Origin: Lachnospiraceae bacterium
GTDB taxonomy: Bacteria > Bacillota > Clostridia > Lachnospirales > Lachnospiraceae
NCBI GenBank assembly: GCA_022791755.1
Contig: JAAVZR010000024.1
Location: forward strand, 94,962 to 158,961
Direction: 5' to 3'
Length of the DNA stretch: 64,000 bases
Below, piece after piece: positions 44,963 to 54,145 of the stretch (positions are counted from its first letter, which is position 1; each line of letters starts with the position of its first letter). The position numbers and the translations under genes are program-made. The notes beneath the pieces are model-generated. The model did no database searches and was not told where the DNA came from. It saw nothing but the letters and a program-made list of their open reading frames with translations.

Positions 44963-45907
44963 ATGATACGACGGGAACTGAGCCGGCTGCGCCGGATTGC
45001 TTTATTTACTGTACTTATTTTGGCGCTGACTGCCAACGGCTGCCTGCCTTCCTCCATTGCCGGGCAGCCCCCGCCCGACGAGACTCTCTCTCCCTCTGCC
45101 GAGAACAGTACGCCTCCCTCACAGAAGAATGGCCAGCTCGCTGAAAATGACATGGAAACGACGTTTTCCGCCTCTCCGGGAGAAATCATAACGGTATCTA
45201 CCGGCCCCGGCGTCCCGGGAAACGATGCCGGGACAGATCTCTCCAAAAAACCCGGTACCGGCCTGTCAGAAGGCGACCGCGAGATCCGTGTCATCGATCC
45301 GGAAAAGCCCATGGTAGCTCTGACCTTCGATGACGGGCCGGGCCCCGGCACCACGGCTATCCTGGACCTTTTGGAGCAGTACGATGCCAGAGCTACTTTT
45401 TTCATCATAGGAGAGCGTCTGGAATATCCTGTCCAGGCAGAAAAGCTGATCCGGGCTGCGGAATTGGGCTGTGTCATCGGCAGTCATACCTATGACCATA
45501 TTTCCTTTAAAAAACTGAATGCCGGTCAGATCCGGGAGCAGATTGATAAGACCAACGAGATCCTGATTCAATATATCGGCATTCCGGCGACCCTGATCCG
45601 GCCGCCCTACGGACATCTCACGGAGGAGGCCAGAGAGGCCGCGGACAGCCCCTACATCCACTGGTCCGTCGACACAAATGACTGGCTGACCCGCGACGCA
45701 CAGGCCGTGATCGAAGAGGTACAGGAAAATGTACAGGACGGCGATATCATTCTGATGCATGATCTCTACTCCTCCACGGCAGAAGCCTGTGAAACTCTCA
45801 TTCCCTGGCTCATCGAGCAGGGCTATCAGCTGGTGACTGTGCCGGAGATGATGGAGGCGAAAGGAATTACTATGGAAAACGGCAAGATGTATAAAAACGG
45901 CCGTTAA
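44963..45907 (+). CDS. Polysaccharide deacetylase lipoprotein (NodB domain, CE4)
   Basis: 314 residues from the ATG with GGTGGAG upstream. A lipoprotein signal (LTANGC), a Pro/Ser/Thr/Gly-rich linker of about 90 residues, then a NodB domain with all five CE4 motifs: TFDDGPGPG, SHTYDH, RPPYGH, VDTNDW and ILMHD. It deacetylates N-acetyl sugars of peptidoglycan or another wall glycan on the outside, often giving lysozyme resistance. A 9-bp hairpin (44896-44904 with 44921-44929) lies in the leader. Confidence 0.93.
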   Translation: MIRRELSRLRRIALFTVLILALTANGCLPSSIAGQPPPDETLSPSAENSTPPSQKNGQLAENDMETTFSASPGEIITVSTGPGVPGNDAGTDLSKKPGTGLSEGDREIRVIDPEKPMVALTFDDGPGPGTTAILDLLEQYDARATFFIIGERLEYPVQAEKLIRAAELGCVIGSHTYDHISFKKLNAGQIREQIDKTNEILIQYIGIPATLIRPPYGHLTEEAREAADSPYIHWSVDTNDWLTRDAQAVIEEVQENVQDGDIILMHDLYSSTAEACETLIPWLIEQGYQLVTVPEMMEAKGITMENGKMYKNGR

Positions 45908-46018
45908 AATCTCCTATACGGATATTTTTTATGATTTTGGCCATAATAGAGCGTACCTGAAACCAGGATCTCAAAAACATGGCGCAAAACACAAATTATC
46001 CCCCAAAGGAGGCAAACC

Positions 46019-46447
46019 ATGAGTACGAATACCACTCTGTTAAACTATATCTCGCAGAATGTTCAAATGGGACAGACCACGATCCCTCAGCTGATCGCCA
46101 GCTGTCAGGACGAGGATTTCTGCCGCGCACTGCGCAGTCAGCTCAACGAATACGAACAGATCGGCGCCGAAGCAAACCGGCTCTTAAACGAGCGGGGACA
46201 GGGACCGGATTCCGTCGGCCCCATCGCCAAAATGTCGTCCTACGTCATGACGGAGATGAAGACCATGCAGGATTCTTCCGTGTCTCATATGGCCAAGATG
46301 ATGGTGCAGGGAAATACCACCGGCGAGACCACTCTTCTAAAACATCTGCGGGAGCATGACGATGCGGACCACGATGTGATCCGGCTGGGGGAGAAGCTTT
46401 TGTATACCTTGCGGCACAATTCGGAAGAGATGAAAAAATTTTTATAA
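46019..46447 (+). CDS. Small helical protein of unknown function
   Basis: 142 residues, almost entirely helical, with a Met-rich middle (KMSSYVMTEMKTMQDSS) and a His/Asp-rich segment LREHDDADHDVIRLGEKLL. It has an excellent AAAGGAGG site and a terminator, so it is a real single-gene transcript. I cannot assign a family; the fold may be a four-helix bundle like spore-coat or ferritin-related proteins, but metal ligands are not conserved enough to say so. Confidence 0.75.
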   Translation: MSTNTTLLNYISQNVQMGQTTIPQLIASCQDEDFCRALRSQLNEYEQIGAEANRLLNERGQGPDSVGPIAKMSSYVMTEMKTMQDSSVSHMAKMMVQGNTTGETTLLKHLREHDDADHDVIRLGEKLLYTLRHNSEEMKKFL

Positions 46448-46471
46448 ATACGGATACGCGATCAAGCACAA

Positions 46472-46508
46472 AAAGCGGGAGCCTTCTTCACTCCCGCTTT
46501 CTTCTTTC
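46472..46508. terminator. Bidirectional terminator between convergent genes
   Basis: AAAGCGGGAG (46472-46481), a 9-nt loop, CTCCCGCTTT (46491-46500), then CTTCTTTC. It lies between the small helical protein and the convergent S1-domain gene. Confidence 0.85.
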
Positions 46509-46528
46509 ATTCCTGTCCTTGCTTTGCC

Positions 46529-47182
46529 TTACAGCTGAATCCCCTTCAGCAGATCGCCCAGGCTGGTAGAGGCCTTGCCGGTCTCCTTATAATTAAATAC
46601 CGGCTCCTTCTCCGTCACATTCTCACCGGTCAGGAGAGCCTTCATGCTCAGGCTGATCTTGCCCTTCTCCGTGCCGATGATCTTAGCCTGTACCGTATCG
46701 CCCACCTTCACCACATCTTCGGGAGTCTTCACGCGCTTATCGCTCATCTGGGATATATGGACCAGACCGGATACTCCGTCAGCCAGGCGCACGAACGCGC
46801 CATATGTCATGATGGATTCCACCGTACCTTCCACCACGGCTCCGGTCTTAAACTGCTCCATCCGGGCCTTCTTCGCCTCAGCGGCCTTCTTCTGTGCCAG
46901 CTCCTTACCGGACAGAACCAGACGCTTCTCCGCCTTCTCGCAGGTGATGACCTTCACCTGAATCTCCTTACCCAGGAAATCCTCCAAATTCTCCACATAG
47001 CCAGCTGTCAGCTTGGACGCGGGGATAAAACCACGGATTCCCTCCACGTAAGCTACCACGCCGCCCTTTACCACGCCGTCCACCTTTACCGTCAGGGGCT
47101 CGCCGCTCTCCATCCAGGTCTGGCAGTTATCCCAGGCCAGCTCCAGATCCGGCTTCTCTGTTTTCTTAATCTCTTCACTCAT
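46529..47182 (-). CDS. Protein with two S1 RNA-binding domains
   Basis: 217 residues. Two S1 OB-fold repeats can be read: GEPLTVKVDGVVKGGVVAYV to KRLVLSGKE (about 27-95), and GAVVEGTVESIMTYGAFVRL to KISLSMKAL (about 112-183). A Lys/Ala-rich helix joins them. It resembles a shortened ribosomal protein S1 of Firmicutes, a likely RNA-binding factor in translation or RNA stability. Single-gene unit convergent with the preceding gene. Confidence 0.88.
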   Translation of the reverse strand: MSEEIKKTEKPDLELAWDNCQTWMESGEPLTVKVDGVVKGGVVAYVEGIRGFIPASKLTAGYVENLEDFLGKEIQVKVITCEKAEKRLVLSGKELAQKKAAEAKKARMEQFKTGAVVEGTVESIMTYGAFVRLADGVSGLVHISQMSDKRVKTPEDVVKVGDTVQAKIIGTEKGKISLSMKALLTGENVTEKEPVFNYKETGKASTSLGDLLKGIQL

Positions 47183-47337
47183 ACCGATTACCTCTCTGTC
47201 AGTTTTTCTGATTATATTCTGAACACAGCCCTTTCTCCTACGAAAAACCGGCCAGATATAACGACTCCTATCATTATACCATTCCTTTGCGGCTTATGCA
47301 ATCCGCTATTTATAAAGTTTTTTGCAGGATTATGTCA

Positions 47338-48126
47338 TTATGCGTTGAAAAACACCTCTGCGCTCTGCGACGGGCAGGCCGGAAAGCTGCGGTCTGCGCT
47401 GTACTGAAAGAACTTAAAGGCCACATTCTCCGATTTCAGATAAGAACGGGTATATTCCACCACCTGCCCGGAGGAATCTCTCCCGGTATACTCAAAGCAG
47501 AATACCGCCGTCTCCCCCTCCTCGATCTTTAAATACTTTGCCTCTCTCTTCGGACAGCGGATAATCATCAGCGTCTGCCTGAATTCCACCGGAAGATGGC
47601 CCCGGCCGTTCATATAATCGTACAGAGACACATGGTTAAAATCCTGTTCCTCCACATCCGGAAAATATTTCCCCGGAATGTAGGTATACTCGATTCCCAG
47701 AGGCTCTCCGTCGCCGTAGCGAACGCGGTGCAGCACAAAGACCGGCTCGCTCTCCGCGATGCGCAACCGGGTACACATGGAGGGATAGCCCTGGAGGATA
47801 CCCGAAAAAATGACGCTGCTGGCAGCCTTCATGCCACGGTTTTTGATCTTGGCGCTCATGCCGTAATCCTGAGTGGACTCACGCCTTCCCACGCCCAGGA
47901 GAAGTTTGCTTTTATCCTCCTTTACAAACGTTCCCTTCCCCACGCAGCGGTACAGATAGCCTGTATTCACCAGCATATCCATAGCCTTTTTTACCGTCAT
48001 CCGATTTACGTCATAGAGCTCTGCCAGCTCCCGTTCACTGGGCAGCTTCTCTCCCGGCAGATAATCCCCCTTTTCTATTTTTTCTACAATGGTATTCATA
48101 ATCTGCTGATATAACGGCATCTGCAT
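47338..48126 (-). CDS. GntR/HutC-family regulator (second of a tandem pair)
   Basis: 262 residues. The winged helix is typical: MPLYQQIMNTIVEKIEKGDY, LPSERELAELYDVNRMTVKK. The UTRA effector domain follows (ILQGYPSMCTRLRIAESEPV, PLGIEYTYIPGKYFPDVEE). Regulators of this type sense sugar phosphates or amino-sugar derivatives. It starts 13 bp after the other GntR gene and directly follows the PTS operon, so the pair most likely controls that operon and itself. Confidence 0.92.
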   Translation of the reverse strand: MQMPLYQQIMNTIVEKIEKGDYLPGEKLPSERELAELYDVNRMTVKKAMDMLVNTGYLYRCVGKGTFVKEDKSKLLLGVGRRESTQDYGMSAKIKNRGMKAASSVIFSGILQGYPSMCTRLRIAESEPVFVLHRVRYGDGEPLGIEYTYIPGKYFPDVEEQDFNHVSLYDYMNGRGHLPVEFRQTLMIIRCPKREAKYLKIEEGETAVFCFEYTGRDSSGQVVEYTRSYLKSENVAFKFFQYSADRSFPACPSQSAEVFFNA

Positions 48127-48139
48127 ATTTCACCCCTGA

Positions 48140-48841
48140 TTATTTGATAAACTGAAAACGGTCGATCCGCATAAAATTCTCCGTGAATTCTACAAAACGA
48201 TTCGTATAATCGTAGGTCATCCCGTCCTCCTTTATGAGGGCGTCCCCCTCGCTCACCTCCAGCAGTTCCGCCTTCTGCCCGTCTGCATCCACGACAGACA
48301 GCTGCATCTGAGCCCTGTCGATACAGACCTGATACTCCTCCTCGTAGATCCGGTACAGGGAACGGCTGGAGAGATCAAATGCCTCCAGACCAGGGAAATA
48401 CCCGGCGATGATATAGTTACATTCCAGGGAAACCGGAGCATTGTCCACCTTGCGCAGCCGTTCCAGACAGTAAAGATCCGTTCCGATATTGATGTTCATG
48501 AGCTGTGAAACACGTTTATCCGAAGGAATTTTCCGAAATTTCAGAAGCAGGGATTCATTCTCCTTGCCCATGCTCTCCACCAGACTGGTGGTGGAGCGGA
48601 AATACCGCAGATTCTTCACGATCCTCCTCTTCTGGACATAGTAGCCGCTCTTATTTTTAGAATAGATTCTTCCCTCATCCTTTAATATCTGCAGGCTGGA
48701 GCGAATGGTCATCTTCTGGACATGGTACATTTCACACAGCTGCTGTTCCGAGGGAAGCTTACTGTTTTCCGGGTATCGGTTACTCTCAATACCGCTTCTG
48801 ATATCGTCTGCAATCAGCACATCCAAATACATCTTTTTCAT
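48140..48841 (-). CDS. GntR/HutC-family regulator (first of a tandem pair)
   Basis: 233 residues. Winged helix with LPSEQQLCEMYHVQKMTIRS, then a UTRA domain (LYCLERLRKVDNAPVSLECN, AGYFPGLEAFDLSSRSLYRI). It shares the architecture of the downstream paralogue but differs much in sequence. Both genes are read from a promoter that lies in a duplicated 55-bp element. Two different HutC-type regulators side by side could answer to two effectors, for instance the two phosphorylated substrates of the two SIS enzymes; that is inference. Confidence 0.9.
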   Translation of the reverse strand: MKKMYLDVLIADDIRSGIESNRYPENSKLPSEQQLCEMYHVQKMTIRSSLQILKDEGRIYSKNKSGYYVQKRRIVKNLRYFRSTTSLVESMGKENESLLLKFRKIPSDKRVSQLMNINIGTDLYCLERLRKVDNAPVSLECNYIIAGYFPGLEAFDLSSRSLYRIYEEEYQVCIDRAQMQLSVVDADGQKAELLEVSEGDALIKEDGMTYDYTNRFVEFTENFMRIDRFQFIK

Positions 48842-48906
48842 ATATAATTCTTACCCTCGTTTTTATCAATTTCACCAATTTTTTTCCAAAACAATCTGTA
48901 GAAAAC

Positions 48907-48935
48907 ATTATACCTTATCAGACGAAGTCTGTCCA
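48907..48935 (-). promoter_or_regulatory. Promoter of the GntR pair
   Basis: Minus strand TGGACA (48930-48935), 17-bp spacer, TATAAT (48907-48912). The element is duplicated 66 bp upstream with TGGACA and a degenerate TATCCC. Confidence 0.7.
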
Positions 48936-48964
48936 CCCCTGCAAGGGGTCTAAGTTAAGGGGTC
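48910..48964. repeat. 55-bp direct repeat, copy 1 (contains the GntR promoter)
   Basis: Shares 49 of 55 bases with copy 2 (48976-49030). Each copy holds CCCCTGCAAGGGG-like and AGAC/GTCT small dyads that could serve as regulator sites. Confidence 0.75.
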
Positions 48965-48975
48965 CCCGTAAGGGG

Positions 48976-49030
48976 ATACCTTATCAAACGTAGTCTGTCC
49001 ATCCCTGCAAGAGGCTTAAGTTAAGGGGTC
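48976..49030. repeat. 55-bp direct repeat, copy 2
   Basis: Second copy of the element at 48910-48964, differing at six positions. It lies between the end of the PTS operon and the working GntR promoter. Confidence 0.75.
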
Positions 49031-49081
49031 TGTCCGGCAGATCTGAAAGAGGGCAGCGCTCCTCACGCTCCCCTCTGATTT

Positions 49082-50161
49082 CTACTCTTCCTTTGCCTTA
49101 TACCGGATCCTCTCCCGGAAATTTTTGAATACCGGATGTTTCTCCCAGCGGTGCAGACTATCTGTCACCCGGTAAGACAGCAGCTGAAAAAACTGAAGAT
49201 ACACAAAGGGCAGCAGATTATGATCCACATCCTGATCGATCATCAGCTTTTTCTTATCGGCCTCCGGTTTACCCAGCCCGATATAAAAGCACCTTTCACA
49301 TACGGAGGACACAGCGTCGTAGATCTGTCCGGAACGGCCGGAGGTCTCGTCGTGGGCGTCAATGATAAAGACCGAATAGGTCGGCGTCAGCTGCAAATTT
49401 GGTCCGTGAAGAAATTCCTCGCTCTCACAGGCGCCGGCCGGAATACAGACAGTCTCACCGATCTTCAGAGCAGCCTCCGCGGCAATGCCATAGGCGGTAT
49501 GATTGCCCAGCACGTACGCCTGATGCATGGAAGTCAGCAGGCTGAAATGCTCATCGATAAATGCCTGGGACTGGTTGTACACCTGCTCATAGCGGTCTGT
49601 TATCCCCCAAAGCTTTGCTATCTCCTTTTCGTAAACCTCCTCTGTGATCCGTCCCATCCTGCGGGCTGCGGACAGCGCAAAGAGATCCAGATAAAGAGTC
49701 AGTATCACCACGCCTTTGGTCACATAGCCCACTGTCTCCTCTCCCACGCCATAATCCAGGATCCGGTCACAGTGTTCCTTATAGATACTTTCCACATCTC
49801 CTGTCACCCCAATGGCTGCCTGTCCTCTTTGGCGCAGCTCATCCAGCGCTTCTATGGCATTGGTGGAGCGCCCGCTCTGGCTGATTACAAAGTGAAAGAA
49901 ATCGCCTGTCCCATCATAATGAACAAAGCTGAAGGGAGTCGCCACCTCCACCTCCGTATTCAGAATATCGCTCATATAGTAACGGGCACAGAGAGCTCCA
50001 TGAAAAGAAGAGCCGGAAGCCACGATCTTTATCCTCCTGTGTTCCTGTCCCAGATAGAGCTCCACCAGTTCCCCGGCTGCTTCATCTGCCCTCTGAAGCA
50101 TCCTCTCCATCGCCTCTTTGCTTTCCACGATATATGTATCCATGGTTTTCTTTTCTTCCAT
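49082..50161 (-). CDS. SIS-domain sugar-phosphate enzyme (deglycase/isomerase-like)
   Basis: 359 residues with two SIS domains in the style of the GlmS C-terminal half and AgaS/GfrE-type enzymes: IKIVASGSSFHGALCARYYM near 45-64, FVISQSGRSTNAIEALDELR near 90-109, and GETVCIPAGACESEEFLHGP near 245-264, which contains the catalytic-type Glu. It probably cleaves or isomerises an amino-sugar phosphate delivered by the PTS. It is the last gene of the operon, 7 bp after the MATE gene. Confidence 0.85.
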   Translation of the reverse strand: MEEKKTMDTYIVESKEAMERMLQRADEAAGELVELYLGQEHRRIKIVASGSSFHGALCARYYMSDILNTEVEVATPFSFVHYDGTGDFFHFVISQSGRSTNAIEALDELRQRGQAAIGVTGDVESIYKEHCDRILDYGVGEETVGYVTKGVVILTLYLDLFALSAARRMGRITEEVYEKEIAKLWGITDRYEQVYNQSQAFIDEHFSLLTSMHQAYVLGNHTAYGIAAEAALKIGETVCIPAGACESEEFLHGPNLQLTPTYSVFIIDAHDETSGRSGQIYDAVSSVCERCFYIGLGKPEADKKKLMIDQDVDHNLLPFVYLQFFQLLSYRVTDSLHRWEKHPVFKNFRERIRYKAKEE

Positions 50162-50168
50162 AAAAATA

Positions 50169-51512
50169 CTATCCCTCCTGTAGTGTCAGATTTTTAATCC
50201 AGTTTTCCTTCTTTAAAAAGCGGGTGGCCAGACAAACCTTTAACAGCCCGGCTCCTTCCACCAAAAGATAAGTCAGATCAATCCCCAGATGCAGCAGTCT
50301 GGCCCCGATGATGCTGAACAGAACCGGTCCAAACCAGGTGAACAGCCCGTCTATAATCAACACGGATCTCGTGTCTCCGCCGGCCCGCAGCACATAGTAT
50401 ACCGTATTGGAATACCCCTGTGTCCAGGCAAAGAGCGCCTTGATGATGAGAAGCCTGGTGGCCATATACAGATTTTGCTCGCTGAGAGAGAACAGGCGCG
50501 GCGTCATGGTACTGGTGACGATCAGAATCGCTCCCCCGGCCAGATAGATGGCCATAACCAGCTTCATAATCGCCCGTACCTCCCGTTTTGCCCGCTCCAT
50601 ATCTCCGGAGCCCAGCGTCTTTCCTATAATAGCGCTGATCGCCACCGAACAGCCGCTGAATACCACATAGACCAGATTGCTGATAGAGTCCACCACCGTG
50701 ACGGCGGGGATAAAGCTCTCACCGGCAAAACTGTAGCTGATAAAGATCACATTGAGTCCGATGGACCAGATCAGCTCATTGGTCATCAAAGGCAACGCTC
50801 TCTTCAGAATCATACCCCTAAAGCCCCTCTCCAGAGAGACCCTGAACCGAAGACGAACATCTGAAAGGTGTCTTCGTCCCAGCCCACAGAGCACGGCCAG
50901 CTCGATAAAACGACTGACCACCGTGGACACAGCCGCCCCGGTGACCCCCATGGCCGGAAGTCCCAGCTTACCAAAGATCAGCACATAGTTACCGATGATA
51001 TTACACATAAAGGACACCGTACCTGCCGTCAAAGTGCAGCCAGGCAGCTCCAGGGAGCGAAAGCACACGGAATACATGTTTGTCATGGCAAAGGGAATAA
51101 ACGATACCAGAAGTACCGACAGATACTGCTTTGCCAGAACAAACACTTCAGCGTTTTTCAGATACAGGCTGAGAATCAGATCCTGAAAGCCTCCACAGAC
51201 CGCCAGCCCCAACACCGCCACCAGCAGACAGGCCCGTATCCCCTCATTAAAGATATCCGTAAGCTTATCCCGCCTTTTCGACCCGCCGAACTGGCTGATA
51301 AAGATCCCAAATCCATTGGACAGACCAAACAGAATCAGCTGATAGATAAAGAATACCTTGTTGGCCACAGCCACACCGCTGATGGCATCTTCACCGATCA
51401 TGCCGATCATCACGGTATCGGTCATATTCAGCAGATTATTGAGAAGCTGCTGTATCATCACCGGAAAAGCCAGAATCAGCGCCTTTTTGATAAATTCCCT
51501 GTTTTCCTGCAC
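50169..51512 (-). CDS. MATE-family multidrug/metabolite efflux protein
   Basis: 447 residues with twelve membrane helices and the MATE features near the N-terminus (ALPVMIQQLLNNLLNMTDTV type segment, GISQFGG-like loop). It exchanges Na or H ions for an exported organic cation. Its position inside a sugar-amine PTS operon, between a HAD phosphatase gene and a SIS gene with gaps of 7 and 65 bp, is unusual. It could expel the amine or amino acid freed by the deglycases; that is a guess from context. Confidence 0.9.
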   Translation of the reverse strand: MQENREFIKKALILAFPVMIQQLLNNLLNMTDTVMIGMIGEDAISGVAVANKVFFIYQLILFGLSNGFGIFISQFGGSKRRDKLTDIFNEGIRACLLVAVLGLAVCGGFQDLILSLYLKNAEVFVLAKQYLSVLLVSFIPFAMTNMYSVCFRSLELPGCTLTAGTVSFMCNIIGNYVLIFGKLGLPAMGVTGAAVSTVVSRFIELAVLCGLGRRHLSDVRLRFRVSLERGFRGMILKRALPLMTNELIWSIGLNVIFISYSFAGESFIPAVTVVDSISNLVYVVFSGCSVAISAIIGKTLGSGDMERAKREVRAIMKLVMAIYLAGGAILIVTSTMTPRLFSLSEQNLYMATRLLIIKALFAWTQGYSNTVYYVLRAGGDTRSVLIIDGLFTWFGPVLFSIIGARLLHLGIDLTYLLVEGAGLLKVCLATRFLKKENWIKNLTLQEG

Positions 51513-51577
51513 TCTGTTACCTCTTTCTCTGATTTCATGAAAAATAACGGGAGGCGTCCATGGCGCCCCCCATCGTT

Positions 51578-52216
51578 TCAGACATAATCAAGCAGCTCCG
51601 ACAGTCTTTCAATCAGGTAATCCGCCTTATCCTGCTTAAAATCAAAACGGGTTTCCCTAAGAGCGACGCAGACAAGTCCCGCGGCCTTTGCCGCCTGTAT
51701 CCCATAAGCAGAATCCTCCACAGCCACCGCTTCCCATGGGCGAATCCCTAACCTGGCAAGCGAATACCGGTAGATCTCCGGGTCCGGCTTGCTTTTCGTA
51801 AACTGCTGCCCGGACACCACCTGCTCAAACCGGCCCTCGATCCCGCACTCTCTCAACACCATATGAATATGCTCAAGCGGTGAGGACGAGGCCAGGGCAA
51901 TACGCAGGCCCAGTTCTCTCAGACGGTCGCTGGTCCCGCGGAAATCCGGGTTCAGGATCTGTCCGTAATCCACCGGAGGCTGTCCGGACTGAAACCGGCG
52001 ATAATCCTCCTTCAGCTCTTCCATGGAGATATCCTGTCCGTACAGCGAATGCAGAACTTCCCAGCTCTCCCGGTTGGAAGCTCCCACCAGCCTGTTTAGC
52101 TCAGACCGGTGAAAGCTCTTTCCCCTGGCAGTCAGATACGCCTCCTGGCGGGCCATATACACCGGTTCGCTGTCGATGATCACGCCGTCCATATCAAAGA
52201 TGACTGCTTTTATCAT
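51578..52216 (-). CDS. HAD-family phosphatase/phosphoglucomutase-like
   Basis: 212 residues. Motif I FDMDGVIIDSEP (nucleophile D near 8), motif II ALASSSP, motif III Lys in SKPDPEIY, and motif IV AVEDSAYGIQAA are those of the beta-phosphoglucomutase-like subfamily with a helical cap. It may dephosphorylate surplus sugar phosphate in this operon. The start is the ATG at 52216, seven bases after the stop of the SIS gene; a longer frame would overlap that gene. Confidence 0.9.
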   Translation of the reverse strand: MIKAVIFDMDGVIIDSEPVYMARQEAYLTARGKSFHRSELNRLVGASNRESWEVLHSLYGQDISMEELKEDYRRFQSGQPPVDYGQILNPDFRGTSDRLRELGLRIALASSSPLEHIHMVLRECGIEGRFEQVVSGQQFTKSKPDPEIYRYSLARLGIRPWEAVAVEDSAYGIQAAKAAGLVCVALRETRFDFKQDKADYLIERLSELLDYV

Positions 52217-52223
52217 GGCTTTA

Positions 52224-53228
52224 TCAATAGTCAAACTGCCTGTAGTATCTTCTGAAAGCCAGAGAATGACCCGTATGGTGCTCCACATGGACAGCCAGAC
52301 GGCCGGTCAGAATCGTCTCTGCGACCATGGGGCTCACGATATCGGCAAACTTGTCATCAACGCCTTCCAGCTTATAGTCGGCCAGGTCGATGATGACTTT
52401 CTTCTCAGCATACTGATCGAGGAACTTCTCCACACGCTCATCCAGCGGCCGGCAGCTGTCCACGCCCTTCACCAGGAATACCTGCGTCTCTTCATCCACC
52501 AGCTCCAGCGTACCATGGAAGAATTCAGGGCTGGAGACAGCCTTGGTGCGCTTCCACTGCATCTCCTCAAGAATACACATGGTAAACATGTAGATATCTC
52601 CCCAGATGGTGCCGGAACCGATCCAGATCTGATAGGGCTCCTTATAGGTCTTCTTGGCGATGGCGGCCGCCACAGGCTCAAATTTCTCTTTCACCTTAGC
52701 CAGACTCTCATGCACGTTCTCCATATTGGCGGCAAACTCTTCATATTCGTCGAACTCACCGCGCAGATTCAGAAGCTTTAATACCATGTAGTAAAAGCTC
52801 AGATAGGTATTCTCCACACCTGTGGTATCCATCGTGCACAGATAATCCACCTGGTCGCACAGAGGAGTGCCCTCCTTTGTGATGGCAGCCACTTTGATTC
52901 CGCGCTCACGGCACCATTTGGCCACAGCCACCGTCTCCTTCGTGTCACCGCTCTTGCTGCCGGTGATCACGATGGCATCCTTATTTAACTGCTTATGGTC
53001 CTCCAGCATCAGCTCGGCAGCGTTGACGCAGTATACCGGCAGCTGAGTTCTGGTCTCCACTACCTTCTTTACGGAGGTAAACTCTGCGGTGGTTCCGCCT
53101 ACGCCGGTGAAGAAGATGCTCTTTACGCCGTCCGCGTAGATTTTGGCGGCGATTGCCTCCAACTCACCTTTTTTGGACTGAACGAGCTTTCCCATTTCCA
53201 TATACTTTTCTTTATCAAAGCTAAGCAT
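52224..53228 (-). CDS. SIS-domain protein, FrlB/GfrF-like fructosamine-6-phosphate deglycase candidate
   Basis: 334 residues with two SIS domains: SIFFTGVGGTTAEFTSVKKV near 37-56, VITGSKSGDTKETVAVAKWC near 87-106, and the catalytic-type SSPEFFHGTLELVDEET near 236-252. The SPEFFHG segment matches the FrlB group, which cleaves fructoselysine-6-phosphate to glucose-6-phosphate and lysine. It sits between the PTS membrane genes and the HAD gene. The assignment to a specific amine is inferred from the operon. Confidence 0.85.
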   Translation of the reverse strand: MLSFDKEKYMEMGKLVQSKKGELEAIAAKIYADGVKSIFFTGVGGTTAEFTSVKKVVETRTQLPVYCVNAAELMLEDHKQLNKDAIVITGSKSGDTKETVAVAKWCRERGIKVAAITKEGTPLCDQVDYLCTMDTTGVENTYLSFYYMVLKLLNLRGEFDEYEEFAANMENVHESLAKVKEKFEPVAAAIAKKTYKEPYQIWIGSGTIWGDIYMFTMCILEEMQWKRTKAVSSPEFFHGTLELVDEETQVFLVKGVDSCRPLDERVEKFLDQYAEKKVIIDLADYKLEGVDDKFADIVSPMVAETILTGRLAVHVEHHTGHSLAFRRYYRQFDY

Positions 53229-53299
53229 GATTGTGTTTCTCCTCTCATTATTTGATATCTGTTTTTCGGATACATCAAAACTTTCTGCGGTATTTCTGT

Positions 53300-54145
53300 T
53301 TATGCCAGGAAGCCCAGAGCGGCGCCCAGGATACCCACACCCATCAGGATAAAGGTGAGGGGCAGAGGCTTCACTCCCTTTTTCAGCAGCCAGTAGACAA
53401 TACCAAAGACTGCCAGAGGCATGATTCCCGGCAGAATCCCGTCCAGGATCGTCTGCAGGTCAGTGGCCGTCTCGCCCACGCCTACCGGGATGTTTAATGT
53501 CATATAGACCATCTCCGCTGTCATGGACCCGGCCACCATAAGGCCGATGATCGAAGCGCCGTAGGTCAGAAGCTGCATGGAACCGCTGGCCTCCAGCTTG
53601 CTTAAGAAGCTGGTTCCCAGATTATATCCCAGAAAAGTTCCCATATAGCGCAGGACAAAATGAGGCACGTTATAGATCAGCAGGAACAGAAGCGGTCCCA
53701 GGATATTTCCCTGCAAGGCCAGGGATGCGCCTACGCCGGTGGCCAGGATACGCAAAGTACCCCAGAAGAAGCTGTCGCCGATTCCGGCGATGGGTCCCAT
53801 CATGGCAGTCTTGACAGTGGAGACGCTGGTCTTATCTGCGTGGGCCGGGTCCAGCACACACTTCTCCTCCTGAGCTGCCGAGATGCCCAGCGGAAAAGTG
53901 ATGATAAAGGGCGTCGTATTATAGAATTCCATGTGCCTGGTCATGGCATCTGCCAGCTCTTCTCCTTTATAAAGCTTCTTGAGGACAGGCAACAGCGCAT
54001 AGCAGTAGCCCAGATGCATCTGACGCTCATAGTTCCATGTGAACTCCATGGGGATGGAGCGGACAAAGACCTTTTTCAGGTCGTCTTTGGTCACGACCGC
54101 GTTCTGATCCTGAGAAACGATATCCGTCACTATCTTAGAATTCAT
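53300..54145 (-). CDS. PTS mannose-family IID component
   Basis: 281 residues. Conserved IID signatures: FVRSIPMEFTWNYERQMHLG, FYNTTPFIITFPLGIS and MMGPIAGIGDSFFWGTLR. With IIC it forms the membrane channel. It overlaps the IIC gene by 11 bp. Confidence 0.96.
   Translation of the reverse strand: MNSKIVTDIVSQDQNAVVTKDDLKKVFVRSIPMEFTWNYERQMHLGYCYALLPVLKKLYKGEELADAMTRHMEFYNTTPFIITFPLGISAAQEEKCVLDPAHADKTSVSTVKTAMMGPIAGIGDSFFWGTLRILATGVGASLALQGNILGPLLFLLIYNVPHFVLRYMGTFLGYNLGTSFLSKLEASGSMQLLTYGASIIGLMVAGSMTAEMVYMTLNIPVGVGETATDLQTILDGILPGIMPLAVFGIVYWLLKKGVKPLPLTFILMGVGILGAALGFLA

Noticed and set aside
48910..49030. Possible CRISPR array
   Set aside because: Only two imperfect 55-bp repeats with an 11-bp gap, no cas genes; a promoter duplication explains it better.
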